Notes under the pieces: generated by a model | What the model was told of the DNA's origin: nothing | Seen by the model: only the letters and a program-made list of their open reading frames with translations | The model's database searches: none | Program-made: the position numbers and the translations under genes | Part shown: piece after piece, positions 10,034 to 19,312 of the stretch | Layout of the letters: every line of letters starts with the position of its first letter | How positions within the stretch are numbered: the first letter of the stretch is position 1 | Assembly (NCBI GenBank): GCA_903913965.1 | Contig: CAIWNB010000170.1 | Coordinates: 1-47,737 of the forward strand | Origin: an uncultured beta proteobacterium | GTDB taxonomy: Bacteria; Pseudomonadota; Gammaproteobacteria; Burkholderiales; SG8-41 | Direction: 5' to 3' | Length of the DNA: 47,737 nucleotides

Positions 10034-11405
10034 GACCGGCCCGCTTTCTCACCGCGTCGGCAAACACTTCGCCACGATGGTTGTAATTGCGGAACATGTC
10101 GAAACTCGCGCAGGCCGGCGACAGCAGCACGGCGTCACCGTCTTTAGCCAGCGCCTGGGCGTGACCAATTGCATCATCCATATCGGCGGCGTTGACACAG
10201 GGCACGCCGCAACCGTCGAGCGCCGCGGCAATCAATCCGGCATCGCGACCGATCAGCACCACCGCGCGGGCACGCCGGCTCACCGGCTCACGCAGCGGGG
10301 TGAAATCCTGCCCCTTGCCGTCGCCGCCTGCGATCAACACCACTGGCTGCGTCAAGCCACCCAGCGCCGCTACGGTTGAACCAACGTTGGTCCCCTTGGA
10401 ATCGTCGTAGTAGGTCACACCGGCGATGGTGGTGATTTTTTCGACCCGGTGCGGCAGGCCCTTGAAGACACGTAACGCCTGCGCCATGGCAGCGTCATCA
10501 ATACCGATGGCGTGGCACAACGCGCCTGCTGCCAGCGCATTGGCTGCGTTGTGCAATCCGGCCACCGGCAATTGCGTCAGCGGCAGCAGCGCGCGGTCGT
10601 TACGCATCAGTGCAGCGGCGTCACCTTCGCCGGCGATTCCCCATTCACGCTCACCGTGCGGCGCATCCGTGCCAAAGCGATGCACGGCGCGTCCGGCCAA
10701 TGCCATGCCCGCGCTGCGCGCATCGGCACGGTTAATAATCTGTGCGCCATTGCCAATGAAGACACGCTGCTTGGCTTTGACGTAGTCATCCATGCCGTCG
10801 TAGCGGTCCAAATGGTCTTCCGACACATTCAGCATGGCCGCCGCATCGGCATCAAGGCTTGCGGTACTTTCCAGCTGAAAGCTCGACAGTTCGAGCACAA
10901 ACACCTCGGGAGGCTCGCCGCCGCTTTGCGCCGCGTCGAGCGCCTCGAGTACCGGGGTGCCGATATTGCCGGCGACGATAGTGCGGCGGCCGGCGGCGAC
11001 ACAGATATCGCCCGCCATTTGTGTCACCGTGCTTTTACCGTTAGTACCGGTGATGGCAATCACGCGTGGCCGCACGCGCATCTGACGCAGCGCCTGCGCC
11101 AGTAATTCAACATCACCGGCCACCGGGATGCCACGCGCCACGGCGTCGGCCACCGCCGGCAGGCGGCGATCGATACCGGGACTGATGGCGATGAGATCGG
11201 CATTCCTTACGCTGGCGTCGGCAATCTCACCACACTCAAGTGTGACCTGCGGCAGCTCGCGCGCCAGCCATGCGGCATGCGGCGGACGGGCACGCGTGTC
11301 GGCGACGGTGACGCGGGCGCCGCGCGCGCTGAGCCAGCGCGCCATCGACAATCCGGTGTCACCCAATCCGAGCACAATTACCTTTCTGCCGTCCAATGCC
11401 AGCAT
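10023..11405 (-). CDS. murD: UDP-N-acetylmuramoyl-L-alanine--D-glutamate ligase MurD
   Basis: MurD adds D-glutamate to UDP-MurNAc-L-Ala using ATP. It has 460 residues. The N-terminal domain starts with [17 protein letters not shown], the ATP loop GTNGKST is at 120-126, and later motifs include the [11 protein letters not shown] region and YYDDSKGTN near 335. The start lies three bases after the mraY stop and the end overlaps ftsW. This is the canonical place between mraY and ftsW. Confidence 0.98.
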   Translation of the reverse strand: MLALDGRKVIVLGLGDTGLSMARWLSARGARVTVADTRARPPHAAWLARELPQVTLECGEIADASVRNADLIAISPGIDRRLPAVADAVARGIPVAGDVELLAQALRQMRVRPRVIAITGTNGKSTVTQMAGDICVAAGRRTIVAGNIGTPVLEALDAAQSGGEPPEVFVLELSSFQLESTASLDADAAAMLNVSEDHLDRYDGMDDYVKAKQRVFIGNGAQIINRADARSAGMALAGRAVHRFGTDAPHGEREWGIAGEGDAAALMRNDRALLPLTQLPVAGLHNAANALAAGALCHAIGIDDAAMAQALRVFKGLPHRVEKITTIAGVTYYDDSKGTNVGSTVAALGGLTQPVVLIAGGDGKGQDFTPLREPVSRRARAVVLIGRDAGLIAAALDGCGVPCVNAADMDDAIGHAQALAKDGDAVLLSPACASFDMFRNYNHRGEVFADAVRKRAGHGR

Positions 11406-11408
11406 TTG

Positions 11409-12494
11409 CTACCGCAATTTGAGCGTCGACAAACCAACCAATACCAGCATCATCGTGATGATCCAGAAACGCACGACGACCTGATTCTCTTTCCAGCCCT
11501 TCAATTCATAGTGATGGTGCAACGGCGCCATGCGGAAGATGCGTTTGCCGGTGAGCTTGAATGACCCCACCTGCAGCATGACCGAGAGCGTCTCCACCAC
11601 AAACACGCCGCCCATGATGAAGAGGACAATTTCCTGGCGCACGATGACCGCCACGGTGCCCAGCGCCGCCCCCAACGCAAGTGCACCGACATCCCCCATA
11701 AAAACTTCAGCGGGATAGGCGTTGAACCAGAGAAAAGCGAGACCGGCACCGGAAATCGCACCGCAGAACACCGCCAACTCGCCGGCACCCGGGATGTACG
11801 GAAAGCCTAGATATTTGGCAAATACCGCATGGCCGGCGACATAGGCAAAGATCCCCAGCGCGCCGCTGATCATCACCGTTGGCATGATCGCCAACCCGTC
11901 GAGTCCGTCGGTGAGATTGACCGCATTGCTGGTGCCGACAATGACGAAATAGGTGAGCACCATAAAACCGATAATGCCCAGTGGATAGCCGACGTTCTTG
12001 AAAAACGGCACGATGAACTCGGTCTGCGCCGGCAGGTTGGTACTGAAGGTAATTACATAGGCGGCGCCGACACCGATCAGCGACTGGTAGAAAAACTTGG
12101 CTCTTGCCGACAGGCCCTTTGGATCGCGATTAACGACCTTGCGATAGTCATCGACCCAGCCGATGGCACCGAAACCCAGCGTTACCGCCAGCACCACCCA
12201 GACAAAACGATTTTCAAGATCGGACCACAACAGCGTGGTAATCCCGACCGCGACCAGAATAAGCGCGCCGCCCATGGTCGGCGTGCCGGCTTTCGACAGA
12301 TGCGATTGCGGGCCGTCGCTGCGCACCGCCTGACCGATCTTGTATGAGGTCAGGCGGCGGATCATCGCCGGACCGACCAAAAAAGTAATCATCAGCGCGG
12401 TCAGGCAGGCCAGCACCGCACGCAGGGTGATATAGCCAAACACGTTGAAGGCACGGATGTCCTTTGCCAGCCACTGCGCGAGTTCTAGCAGCAT
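11409..12494 (-). CDS. mraY: Phospho-N-acetylmuramoyl-pentapeptide transferase MraY
   Basis: MraY is the integral-membrane enzyme that moves phospho-MurNAc-pentapeptide to undecaprenyl phosphate, forming lipid I. From [16 protein letters not shown] it has 361 residues (E. coli 360) and ten predicted helices. Catalytic motifs are [10 protein letters not shown] near residue 70, WVDDYRKV with the paired aspartates near 115, and [13 protein letters not shown] near 190. GGAG lies seven bases upstream of the chosen ATG. The frame stays open upstream for 30 codons, but the family N-terminus matches MLLELAQW. The 67 bp between murF and this start hold a separate 25-codon ORF. Confidence 0.98.
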   Translation of the reverse strand: MLLELAQWLAKDIRAFNVFGYITLRAVLACLTALMITFLVGPAMIRRLTSYKIGQAVRSDGPQSHLSKAGTPTMGGALILVAVGITTLLWSDLENRFVWVVLAVTLGFGAIGWVDDYRKVVNRDPKGLSARAKFFYQSLIGVGAAYVITFSTNLPAQTEFIVPFFKNVGYPLGIIGFMVLTYFVIVGTSNAVNLTDGLDGLAIMPTVMISGALGIFAYVAGHAVFAKYLGFPYIPGAGELAVFCGAISGAGLAFLWFNAYPAEVFMGDVGALALGAALGTVAVIVRQEIVLFIMGGVFVVETLSVMLQVGSFKLTGKRIFRMAPLHHHYELKGWKENQVVVRFWIITMMLVLVGLSTLKLR

Positions 12495-12562
12495 GTATGC
12501 GCTCCGCTTGCCGGTGCTGCACCAGTCGCCCGGGGTTGGCTTGGGTATTCCACCATTCTCAT
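12485..12562 (-). CDS. 25-codon bridging ORF between murF and mraY
   Basis: This short unannotated ORF starts with an ATG sharing one base with the murF stop (TGATG) and ends with a TAG ten bases inside mraY, just past its ATG. A strong GGGAGGAG lies seven bases before the ATG, inside murF. The peptide begins [10 protein letters not shown] and ends GAHTCC, with two terminal cysteines and no known motif. It has the same length and the same bridging geometry as the ORF at 6290-6367. These are the only two gaps over 10 bp between mraZ and ftsA. A coupling role is inferred; the sequence shows only the signals and positions. Confidence 0.42.
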   Translation of the reverse strand: MRMVEYPSQPRATGAAPASGAHTCC

Positions 12563-13923
12563 CAGTGCGCTCCTCCCGCCTCACCCGTCAGGGCCTGCAC
12601 CACGCGCTCCATGCGCATGAAACGCGATCCCTTGACGAGTACTGTTGTGTGCGGCGTCGCGACTGCGCGTACCGCATCGAGTAATTCTTCGATCGAGCCA
12701 GACTTTGTGGCGGCGGCCCCGAATGCCTCAACCGCGGCGGCGGTGTGCTCACCAAACGCACACAGTGCCGAGACCTGGCGGCTGCGCGCGTAAGCGCCGA
12801 CCTCCTGATGGAAAGCGGCGGCCTGATCACCGACCTCGCCCATATCGCCCAGCACCAGCAGCGTTGGCGGCGCACAGCGCGCCAGCACATCGATGGCGGC
12901 ACGCACCGAATCGGGATTGGCGTTATAGGTGTCGTCGATCACGGTTGCGCCATTGACGGCGCGCTTGACCTGCAGACGGCCGGTATAGGGACGGAAATTT
13001 TCCAGCCCTGCACGCATCACCGCTGGCGTTATGCCGACAGCGTGCGCGCAGGCGCAGGCGGCGAGTGCATTACGCACATTGTGCAGCCCTGGGATGGCCA
13101 GCGTCAGCGCGGCTTCACCGGCCGGCGTGCGCAAGCGGATTTCACTCGACAGATTTTTCAGCACATAACCGCCGCTGATCGCTGCCGGCTGCTCTAATCC
13201 AAAGTCGACAATACGATGCGCGCCTGCGGCCTCGCGAAAATAATCTGCATAGGCGTCGTCGGCATTGACTACGGCGGTACCATCGGCGGGCAACGCCTCA
13301 AACACCGCCGCATTTTCGCGCGCCACTGCTTCGACGCTCGCCATGAATTCCATGTGTTCGCGCTGCGCATTATTGACCAGCGCAACAGTGGGCTGACCAA
13401 TGGTGGCGAGTTGAGCGATCTCGCCCGGATGGTTCATGCCCATCTCGATGGCGGCATAGCGATGAGCCTCGCGCAACTCCAGCAGCATCAAAGGCACACC
13501 GATGTGATTGTTCAGATTGCCGCGCGTCGCCAGCACACTGTCGCCCCCAGCCTGCGCGCGCAAAATCGACGCCAGCATTTCCTTGACCGTCGTCTTGCCA
13601 TTGCTACCGGTGAGAGCGATCAGCGGAATATTGAAGCGGCCGCGCCAATGCGCACCCAGCGTCGCCAGCGCCTCCAGCGTGCTGCCTACCACTATCTGCG
13701 GTATCGCCGCTTCAACGGCGTGCTCGACCAACGCGGCCACCGCACCGGCTTTGGCAGCCTCGGCAACAAAAGCGTGGGCGTCAAAGCGCTCGCCCTTTAA
13801 TGCAACAAACAAATCACCCGACCGTATGTTGCGGGTGTCGGTACTCACCGTGTCGAATCCAACATCGGCGTCACGCAAAGGCGCAGCCAGCACGGCCGCC
13901 AGTTCGGACAGGCGCATCATCAT
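12562..13923 (-). CDS. murF: UDP-MurNAc-tripeptide--D-Ala-D-Ala ligase MurF
   Basis: MurF attaches the D-Ala-D-Ala made by Ddl to the UDP-MurNAc tripeptide, completing the pentapeptide. It has 453 residues. The ATP loop GSNGKTT is at 106-112; [10 protein letters not shown] near residue 155 and [11 protein letters not shown] near 325 are family motifs. The first of three consecutive ATG codons overlaps the murE stop by four bases (ATGA), though the other two cannot be excluded. The C-terminus carries the strong ribosome binding site used by the following short ORF. Confidence 0.98.
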   Translation of the reverse strand: MMMRLSELAAVLAAPLRDADVGFDTVSTDTRNIRSGDLFVALKGERFDAHAFVAEAAKAGAVAALVEHAVEAAIPQIVVGSTLEALATLGAHWRGRFNIPLIALTGSNGKTTVKEMLASILRAQAGGDSVLATRGNLNNHIGVPLMLLELREAHRYAAIEMGMNHPGEIAQLATIGQPTVALVNNAQREHMEFMASVEAVARENAAVFEALPADGTAVVNADDAYADYFREAAGAHRIVDFGLEQPAAISGGYVLKNLSSEIRLRTPAGEAALTLAIPGLHNVRNALAACACAHAVGITPAVMRAGLENFRPYTGRLQVKRAVNGATVIDDTYNANPDSVRAAIDVLARCAPPTLLVLGDMGEVGDQAAAFHQEVGAYARSRQVSALCAFGEHTAAAVEAFGAAATKSGSIEELLDAVRAVATPHTTVLVKGSRFMRMERVVQALTGEAGGAH

Positions 13924-15422
13924 GCCGCCACCTCCCGCAACACTTGCCGCGCAACCAGCACATCACTGAACGGATGGCGCACGCCGCGGATTTCCTGATA
14001 AGACTCATGTCCCTTGCCGGCGATCAGCACAATATCGCCACGCCGCGCGGAGCCAAGCGCGGCTGCGATCGCACGATGACGGTCCAGCTCCACACTGCAA
14101 CGACCGCGCAAGCCGCGACGCACTTCATTGATGATGCTGCGCGGATTTTCAAAACGCGGATTATCGCTGGTGACAATCACGCGATCGGCCAGCCTTGAAG
14201 CGGCCTCGCCCATCTGCGGACGCTTGCCGCGATCGCGGTCACCGCCGCAACCAAACACGCACCACAATTCACCCGTAGTGAGATCCCGCAGGGTGCGCAA
14301 CACGTTTTCAAGCGCGTCCGGCGTGTGCGCGTAATCAACCACCACCAGCGGTCGACGGCCACCACCGATGCGCTGCATGCGTCCGGGCACCGCCTCGACC
14401 TCGGCCAAGGCCGCCACCGCGTCCTTCAGTTTCACACCACAGACGAGCAAGACGGCAAGCGTTGCGAGCAAATTCGACGCATTGTGTCGACCCAGAACGC
14501 GGCTGCTCACAACGGCGTCACCCCACGGCGTTGAGACCTCGAAATTCACGCCATCGGCGGCACAACGTAAACCGCTACCGCGCACCTGCGGCAGCCGACG
14601 CAACGCCGGCACGACCGCCTCAAAACCATAACCAACGATCTTCAAGCCGCGTCGCTTGATCTGGCCGGCAAGTTCAACACCAAACGGATCATCGAAATTC
14701 AGCACCGCATGCGTGAGCGTCTCGGCGGCAAACAACTGCGCCTTGGCACGCTTGTATTTCGCCATTGTGCGGTGGTAATCGAGATGATCGCGCGTCAGAT
14801 TGGTAAACAACGCGATCTCAAACGGCACGCCGCTGACCCGCCCTTGATCGAGACCAATCGATGACACTTCCATGCTGACGGCGGCGGCACCACGCTCGAC
14901 AAAGCGGGCGAGCTGCGCCTGCAACCACAGGCCGTCGGGTGTTGTGTTGACGAGGGGACGCAATCTGCCGTTCAAACCATAGCCCAGCGTGCCGATGACC
15001 GCAGTACGCACCGTACGTTGGTTAAGCGCACGCGCAATCCACTGACTGCAGGTGGTCTTGCCGTTGGTACCCGTCACACCAATCATGCGCAGGCGGCGCC
15101 CTGGATGCGCGTAGACATGGCCGGCAATCAACGCGGCGCGGGTACGTAATGCAGGCACAGCGAGATTCGGCACCTTCCACGCCGCATTCCATTTGAAGCC
15201 GCGTTGCTCCCACAACACGGATGAGGCGCCGGCGGCGATCGCCTGACCGATGTATTCACGCCCGTCGCGCGACTCTCCGCAGTAGGCGACAAAGGTATCG
15301 CCGCGCTTAACCGCTCGACTATCCGACGTCAGGTGGCGGATGTGCAGTGCGTCGATTGCCGCGCGCTCTGCAGCGGTCATCTTGGCAACACCTGCCAAAG
15401 AACGGTCACGAGAGAGAGTCAT
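13920..15422 (-). CDS. murE: UDP-MurNAc-L-Ala-D-Glu--meso-diaminopimelate ligase MurE
   Basis: MurE adds the third amino acid of the stem peptide. It has 500 residues. The N-terminal domain includes HLTSDSRAVKRGDTFVA near residue 30, and the ATP loop GTNGKTT is at 118-124. DNPR at 420-423 is the motif that marks specificity for meso-diaminopimelate rather than lysine, as expected for a Gram-negative bacterium. The start shares one base with the ftsI stop (TGATG). Confidence 0.98.
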   Translation of the reverse strand: MTLSRDRSLAGVAKMTAAERAAIDALHIRHLTSDSRAVKRGDTFVAYCGESRDGREYIGQAIAAGASSVLWEQRGFKWNAAWKVPNLAVPALRTRAALIAGHVYAHPGRRLRMIGVTGTNGKTTCSQWIARALNQRTVRTAVIGTLGYGLNGRLRPLVNTTPDGLWLQAQLARFVERGAAAVSMEVSSIGLDQGRVSGVPFEIALFTNLTRDHLDYHRTMAKYKRAKAQLFAAETLTHAVLNFDDPFGVELAGQIKRRGLKIVGYGFEAVVPALRRLPQVRGSGLRCAADGVNFEVSTPWGDAVVSSRVLGRHNASNLLATLAVLLVCGVKLKDAVAALAEVEAVPGRMQRIGGGRRPLVVVDYAHTPDALENVLRTLRDLTTGELWCVFGCGGDRDRGKRPQMGEAASRLADRVIVTSDNPRFENPRSIINEVRRGLRGRCSVELDRHRAIAAALGSARRGDIVLIAGKGHESYQEIRGVRHPFSDVLVARQVLREVAA

Positions 15423-17155
15423 CAGACTTCCTCCCGTATTTCGGGCGCGCTGGGCGGCGGCAGAATCACATTATTGAGCGGGGCGTCCTGTTTGACACCG
15501 AGTAATCTGAGCGCACCGGCCATGACATTGCTGAAAGCGGGTGCCGCCACTACGCCGCCGTAATAGCCTCCGGCCGATGGTTCGTCAATCATGACGGCGA
15601 CGATCAGGCGTGGCGCCGACGCTGGCGCCAGACCGACAAACGAACCCACGTATTTATTGGCGGCATAAGAAGCGCCGTCGAGTTTGTGCGCGGTGCCGGT
15701 TTTGCCGCCGACGCGATAACCGGCGACCTGCGCTTTGGGTGCCGTGCCACCGGGGAGCACCGCGAGCTCTAGCATTTTGCGCACCTGCTGCGCAGTCGCT
15801 GCGGACATCACGCGGGTCGCCTCGGCCTGGCCCTCGCGGCGAAACAACGATAACGGGCGAATCTCGCCGTCGCTGGCGAACACCATGTAAGCATGAGCCA
15901 GTTGCAACAGGCTCACTGAAATGCCGTGTCCGTACGACATCGTCGCCTGCTCGATCGGTTTCCACCCGGCGTGCGGCCGCAGACGGCCCTTACCCTCGCC
16001 TGGAAAGCCGGCGTTCGGCAAGGCGCCGAAGCCAACGCCTGTAAACATCTCCCACATCTTGACCGATGGCAACGCCAGCGCCATCTTGGCAGCACCCACG
16101 TTGGAAGATTTTTGGATAACCTGCGCGACCGTCAACGCACCCGCCGGATGAGCGTCATGGATCGTGGCAGTGCCTATGGTTAAGGTACCGTTACCGGTCT
16201 GGATCACAGTGTCAGGGCGGAATAAACCGGCCTCCAGTGCCGCGGCCGCCGTAAAAGGCTTGAGCGTTGAACCGGGCTCGAACAAATCAGTCACCGCGCG
16301 ATTACGCATGCGCTTGGGATCCAGGTTGACGCGATTGTTCGGGTTGTAGGTGGGCAGATTCGCCAGCGCCAAAATCTCACCCGTAAGCGCATCGAGCACC
16401 ACCACGCCGCCGGCCTTGGCCTGATATTGGGCGACGGCATTTTTCAATTCGCGAAAAGCGATGTTCTGAATACGGGCGTCGATCGAGAGCACGGTGTCGC
16501 GACCATCCTGGGGCTTGCGGATGCTTTCAACGTCCTCAATGATGTAACCGCGACGGTCACGAATCACGCGGCGGCTACCTGGCTTGCCGGCGATTTCCGA
16601 CTCGAGCGCCAACTCAAGGCCCTCCTGGCCCTTGTCATCGACGTCGGTAAAACCAACCAGATGCGAGAACAGCTCGCCGCCCGGATAGTAGCGCCGGTAT
16701 TCACGCTGCAAGGAAATTCCGGGCACACCAAGCGCCATCACCTTCGCCGCCTCCTCCGGCGGCAGATGGCGCTTCAGGAAGACGAAATCACGCTGCGGAT
16801 CAGCAAGTTTTTTCGCCAGTTCGGTCGGACTCATTTCGAGCAAACGCGCCAGCGGTCGGATATTTTCAGCGCCAAGATCCAAGGCCGAGGGGGTGGCCCA
16901 CACGGATTCAACCGGCGTTGAAATGGCAAGTGGTTCGCGATTGCGATCGGTAATCATGCCGCGCGTTGCCGGCATCTCCAGTACCCGGCTGTAGCGTGAC
17001 TCGCCCTTCTGCTGCAGGAAATCGTTATGCATGCCCTGCAGGTAAACAGCACGCACGATTAACAAGGCGAAGGTGAACAAGAGCAGGCCCAGCACCGACC
17101 GTGCGCGCCAGCGTGCGTGCGCGATCACCGGCCTCTGCATTGCGCGCACGCTCAC
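15422..17155 (-). CDS. ftsI: Septal transpeptidase FtsI (PBP3)
   Basis: FtsI is the class B penicillin-binding protein that crosslinks septal peptidoglycan with FtsW. From the GTG at 17155 it has 577 residues: a short basic cytoplasmic tail, one transmembrane helix at about 20-38, a pedestal domain, and a transpeptidase domain. The active-site motifs are STLK (296-299), SSN (350-352) and KTG (485-487). The GTG overlaps the ftsL stop (GTGA) and has GAGGTG five bases upstream. An ATG five codons later lacks a ribosome binding site. The frame stays open further upstream only as a shadow of ftsL and rsmH. Confidence 0.97.
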   Translation of the reverse strand: MSVRAMQRPVIAHARWRARSVLGLLLFTFALLIVRAVYLQGMHNDFLQQKGESRYSRVLEMPATRGMITDRNREPLAISTPVESVWATPSALDLGAENIRPLARLLEMSPTELAKKLADPQRDFVFLKRHLPPEEAAKVMALGVPGISLQREYRRYYPGGELFSHLVGFTDVDDKGQEGLELALESEIAGKPGSRRVIRDRRGYIIEDVESIRKPQDGRDTVLSIDARIQNIAFRELKNAVAQYQAKAGGVVVLDALTGEILALANLPTYNPNNRVNLDPKRMRNRAVTDLFEPGSTLKPFTAAAALEAGLFRPDTVIQTGNGTLTIGTATIHDAHPAGALTVAQVIQKSSNVGAAKMALALPSVKMWEMFTGVGFGALPNAGFPGEGKGRLRPHAGWKPIEQATMSYGHGISVSLLQLAHAYMVFASDGEIRPLSLFRREGQAEATRVMSAATAQQVRKMLELAVLPGGTAPKAQVAGYRVGGKTGTAHKLDGASYAANKYVGSFVGLAPASAPRLIVAVMIDEPSAGGYYGGVVAAPAFSNVMAGALRLLGVKQDAPLNNVILPPPSAPEIREEV

Positions 17156-17424
17156 TGTGCCACCTCGGTCGGCAGAACCTGTATGCGTGTAGCGGGGGGG
17201 ACGCGCATCATCAATTGACCACCGGCGATTTTTTCGATGCGCGAATGCATCGCCCAAGTACTCTGCTCCAGTTGCAGCTGCCCGAATTCGACTTCGAGCT
17301 TGCGCGCCATCTCCTGCTCTTTCTGCAATTCGATATACAACTTGCGCGCGCGGTGCTGTGAAGTCACCACCGACAAGGCGCAAACCACCAGCGCGGCGAG
17401 CAGGATCAGATTCAATCGTGCCAT
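17152..17424 (-). CDS. ftsL: Cell division protein FtsL
   Basis: FtsL is a small bitopic protein that forms the FtsQLB complex controlling FtsWI. From [12 protein letters not shown] it has 90 residues. One transmembrane helix covers about residues 4-22, followed by a periplasmic coiled coil rich in Glu, Gln and Leu (HRARKLYIELQKEQEMARKL). The ATG shares a base with the rsmH stop (TGATG). A GTG five codons upstream is in frame but would lie inside rsmH. Its position between rsmH and ftsI is the strongest evidence, as FtsL sequences diverge quickly. Confidence 0.93.
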   Translation of the reverse strand: MARLNLILLAALVVCALSVVTSQHRARKLYIELQKEQEMARKLEVEFGQLQLEQSTWAMHSRIEKIAGGQLMMRVPPATRIQVLPTEVAQ

Positions 17425-18368
17425 CAGACCGGCCCGCACTTCTCGGCGATGCGCATCACTGCACTGCGGGCGCGCGGGTTGGCAGAAACTTCCTCAGCGG
17501 TCGGTCGCTGCAACTTTCCAACCAGGGCCAAGGTCGGCAAGGGCAGCTCGGACGCGCGCAAAGGCAAACGCGTTGGCAAACGCGGCGGCTGCGAGTGCTC
17601 ACGCATAAATCGTTTGACGATGCGGTCTTCCAGGGAATGAAAGCTGATCACCGCAAGCCGTCCACCCGGCGCGAGTGCGGCTAGGCATTGAGGCAGCACA
17701 CGGCTCAACTCTTCGAGCTCCTGATTGAGGTATATCCGAAGAGCCTGAAAAGTCCGCGTCGCCGGATTCTGGCCTGGCTCACGCGTGCGGACAACGGCGG
17801 CCACGATCCCGGCAAGCTGACGTGTGGTTGCGATAGGCCCGAGCGCCCGTGCAGCAACAACCGCTGCTGCAATCTGCCGAGCAAACCGTTCTTCGCCATA
17901 ATCGCGGATGACCTCACTTATCTCGCCTTCTTCAGCGACGGCGAGCCACTGCGCCGCGGTTTGACCGCGACTGGTGTCCATGCGCATGTCGAGCGGTGCG
18001 TCAACGCGAAAGCTGAAACCGCGCTGCGGATCATCGAGTTGCGGTGATGAGACACCGAGGTCGAACAAAATGCCATCGACGGTTTTGATGCCGCGCGCGG
18101 CGAGCACCCCGGCGAATGCGCTAAAACTGCTGTGCACCAGTTCAAACCGTTGGTCATCATGCATCCCGTCCACTGCGGCGCCCGCGAGCATCGCCTGCGG
18201 ATCACGATCCATCGCAATCAGCCGGCCGCGCGCGCCCAAACGCGCCAAAATCTCGCGGCTGTGTCCACCGCGTCCAAACGTGCAGTCGACATACACGCCG
18301 TCTGCACGCACCTCTAGTCCATCTACCGCCGCCCGCAGCAATACCGTGACATGTGAGCCGCAGCTCAC
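17424..18368 (-). CDS. rsmH: 16S rRNA (cytosine-1402-N4)-methyltransferase RsmH
   Basis: RsmH (MraW) uses SAM to methylate N4 of C1402 in the 16S rRNA decoding centre. Its partner RsmI, which 2'-O-methylates the same base, is encoded nearby at 21952-22842. The protein has 314 residues. The SAM-binding region is [16 protein letters not shown] near residue 26 with [10 protein letters not shown] near 50; [19 protein letters not shown] near 105 and [14 protein letters not shown] near 255 are diagnostic. It starts at a GTG that overlaps the mraZ stop as GTGA. Confidence 0.97.
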   Translation of the reverse strand: MSCGSHVTVLLRAAVDGLEVRADGVYVDCTFGRGGHSREILARLGARGRLIAMDRDPQAMLAGAAVDGMHDDQRFELVHSSFSAFAGVLAARGIKTVDGILFDLGVSSPQLDDPQRGFSFRVDAPLDMRMDTSRGQTAAQWLAVAEEGEISEVIRDYGEERFARQIAAAVVAARALGPIATTRQLAGIVAAVVRTREPGQNPATRTFQALRIYLNQELEELSRVLPQCLAALAPGGRLAVISFHSLEDRIVKRFMREHSQPPRLPTRLPLRASELPLPTLALVGKLQRPTAEEVSANPRARSAVMRIAEKCGPV

Positions 18369-18811
18369 AACGAGAAACCCTCCAGCTCGGGCGGCAAATC
18401 AGCATCACCAAAACCGGCACTGCGCTCGAGCGCAGCCTCCCATTTTTCACGATCCCACAACTCGAATTTGCTGCCCTGACCGACGAGCACCACGCTTTTC
18501 GTCAGCCCGGCAAAATTACGCAGCGCCGGAGAAATCAAAACGCGGCCTGCGGAATCGAGCTCGATGTCCTCGGCATAGCCAACCAGCTGCCGTTGCAAAT
18601 CGCGGATGCGTGGATTAAGACTCGACAAACCCATCAGCTTTTGCTGAATCGGCTCCCAGTCGGGCAAGGGATAAAGCAACAGGCATTTATCAAAGTCTGC
18701 AGTCATGACGAGGCGTCCTGCGCAGCGCGCAAGCAAAGCCTCGCGGTGGCGTGCAGGGACTGCAAGCCGACCTTTGCTATCCAGACTGAGTTGAGCAACG
18801 CCTCGAAACAC
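18365..18811 (-). CDS. mraZ: Transcriptional regulator MraZ
   Basis: MraZ is an AbrB-like DNA-binding protein that represses its own dcw operon. It has 148 residues and two copies of the SpoVT/AbrB-type fold. The first starts at the N-terminus ([20 protein letters not shown]), the second near residue 78 ([18 protein letters not shown]). The start is a GTG aligned to the family N-terminus, with GGGGGA only about three bases upstream, a tight spacing that may keep MraZ levels low. It is the first gene of the cluster, directly behind a promoter carrying three MraZ boxes. Confidence 0.97.
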   Translation of the reverse strand: MFRGVAQLSLDSKGRLAVPARHREALLARCAGRLVMTADFDKCLLLYPLPDWEPIQQKLMGLSSLNPRIRDLQRQLVGYAEDIELDSAGRVLISPALRNFAGLTKSVVLVGQGSKFELWDREKWEAALERSAGFGDADLPPELEGFSL

Positions 18812-18847
18812 GATTCCCCCGAATAGACGTGGAAAACGTCCTTATTA

Positions 18848-18872
18848 CCCACTTTTTCCCACCAATGCCCAC
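18848..18872 (-). promoter_or_regulatory. MraZ operator: three TGGGN boxes
   Basis: On the minus strand three GTGGG sequences stand exactly 10 bp apart (18868-18872, 18858-18862, 18848-18852). They give the arrangement TGGGN-N5-TGGGN-N5-TGGGN reported for MraZ operators. The first box overlaps the -10 element and the others cover the expected transcription start, so bound MraZ would block the promoter. The period of one helical turn suits a ring-shaped multimer contacting one DNA face. Confidence 0.88.
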
Positions 18873-18899
18873 TATATGAAAATACCCCTCCGTGGTCAA
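18871..18899 (-). promoter_or_regulatory. Sigma70 promoter of the dcw cluster (Pmra)
   Basis: The minus strand carries TTGACC (-35, 18894-18899), a 17 bp spacer and TATAGT (-10, 18871-18876), a near-consensus sigma70 promoter. The expected start is about 18864, giving an untranslated leader of roughly 50 bases before the mraZ GTG. This is the only strong promoter seen for the roughly 17 kb of minus-strand genes that follow. Confidence 0.85.
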
Positions 18900-19312
18900 G
18901 CACGGCGAGCGTGTTTTTTGTATTTAGGACAAAGACTTATGAGGGAAAACCAAGACTCAAAGCCAGAACAAATCAGGATAAAAATTATTTTTTTATTTAT
19001 AAACAATGAAATGCATAACTATTTAAAAGTTATACATTAACTTTGTTTTTCTGATTCAATGAGTTAGCGATCAACACCGCCGTTGCACAAATACGACGCC
19101 TTAGCAGCGCATATTTTTCTCTCAATTGCCAGAAAATCGACTTTTGCAGGCGATTTCAGCCAAGTTTAGGCGGCAATTACCCCACATTTCGGGGCAGGAT
19201 CGAGGTTTCTTGACCTTGGGAAGGCCAGGCTGACAGATTCTTTCGTTACAGCGAAACCAGCACAAAACAGACGCGTGGCAGTCGGCACTGCGACCACCGC
19301 GCGCCTGCCGGT
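18900..19312. other. Intergenic spacer with an AT-rich block
   Basis: No gene is visible in these 413 bases. Positions 18921-19066 are strikingly AT-rich compared with the surrounding 60% GC, with a run of seven T's and several A/T tracts. They include an AAAGTTA/TAACTTT hairpin at 19026-19044 followed by T5 on the plus strand. The block lies just upstream of Pmra, where an UP element, a nucleoid-protein site or bent DNA would act. From 19070 on the sequence returns to mixed composition with nothing recognisable. Confidence 0.6.
19275..19297 (-). terminator. Possible terminator after the tartrate dehydrogenase-like gene
   Basis: Sixteen bases past the stop of the minus-strand gene at 19313, a hairpin with stem GCAGT/ACTGC extended by GTG/CAC across a three-base bulge is followed shortly by GTTTTG. 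The stem is short and interrupted and the T-tract is weak, so this is a tentative call. Confidence 0.3.

Noticed and set aside
17156-17383. N-terminal extension of ftsI by 76 codons
   Set aside because: It reads through ftsL in the wrong frame. The GTG at 17155 has a ribosome binding site and the expected short cytoplasmic tail.
19026-19044. AAAGTTA/TAACTTT hairpin followed by T5 as a terminator
   Set aside because: The T-run is on the plus strand, where no gene precedes it, and the stem is only A/T-rich; I treat it as part of the AT-rich block.
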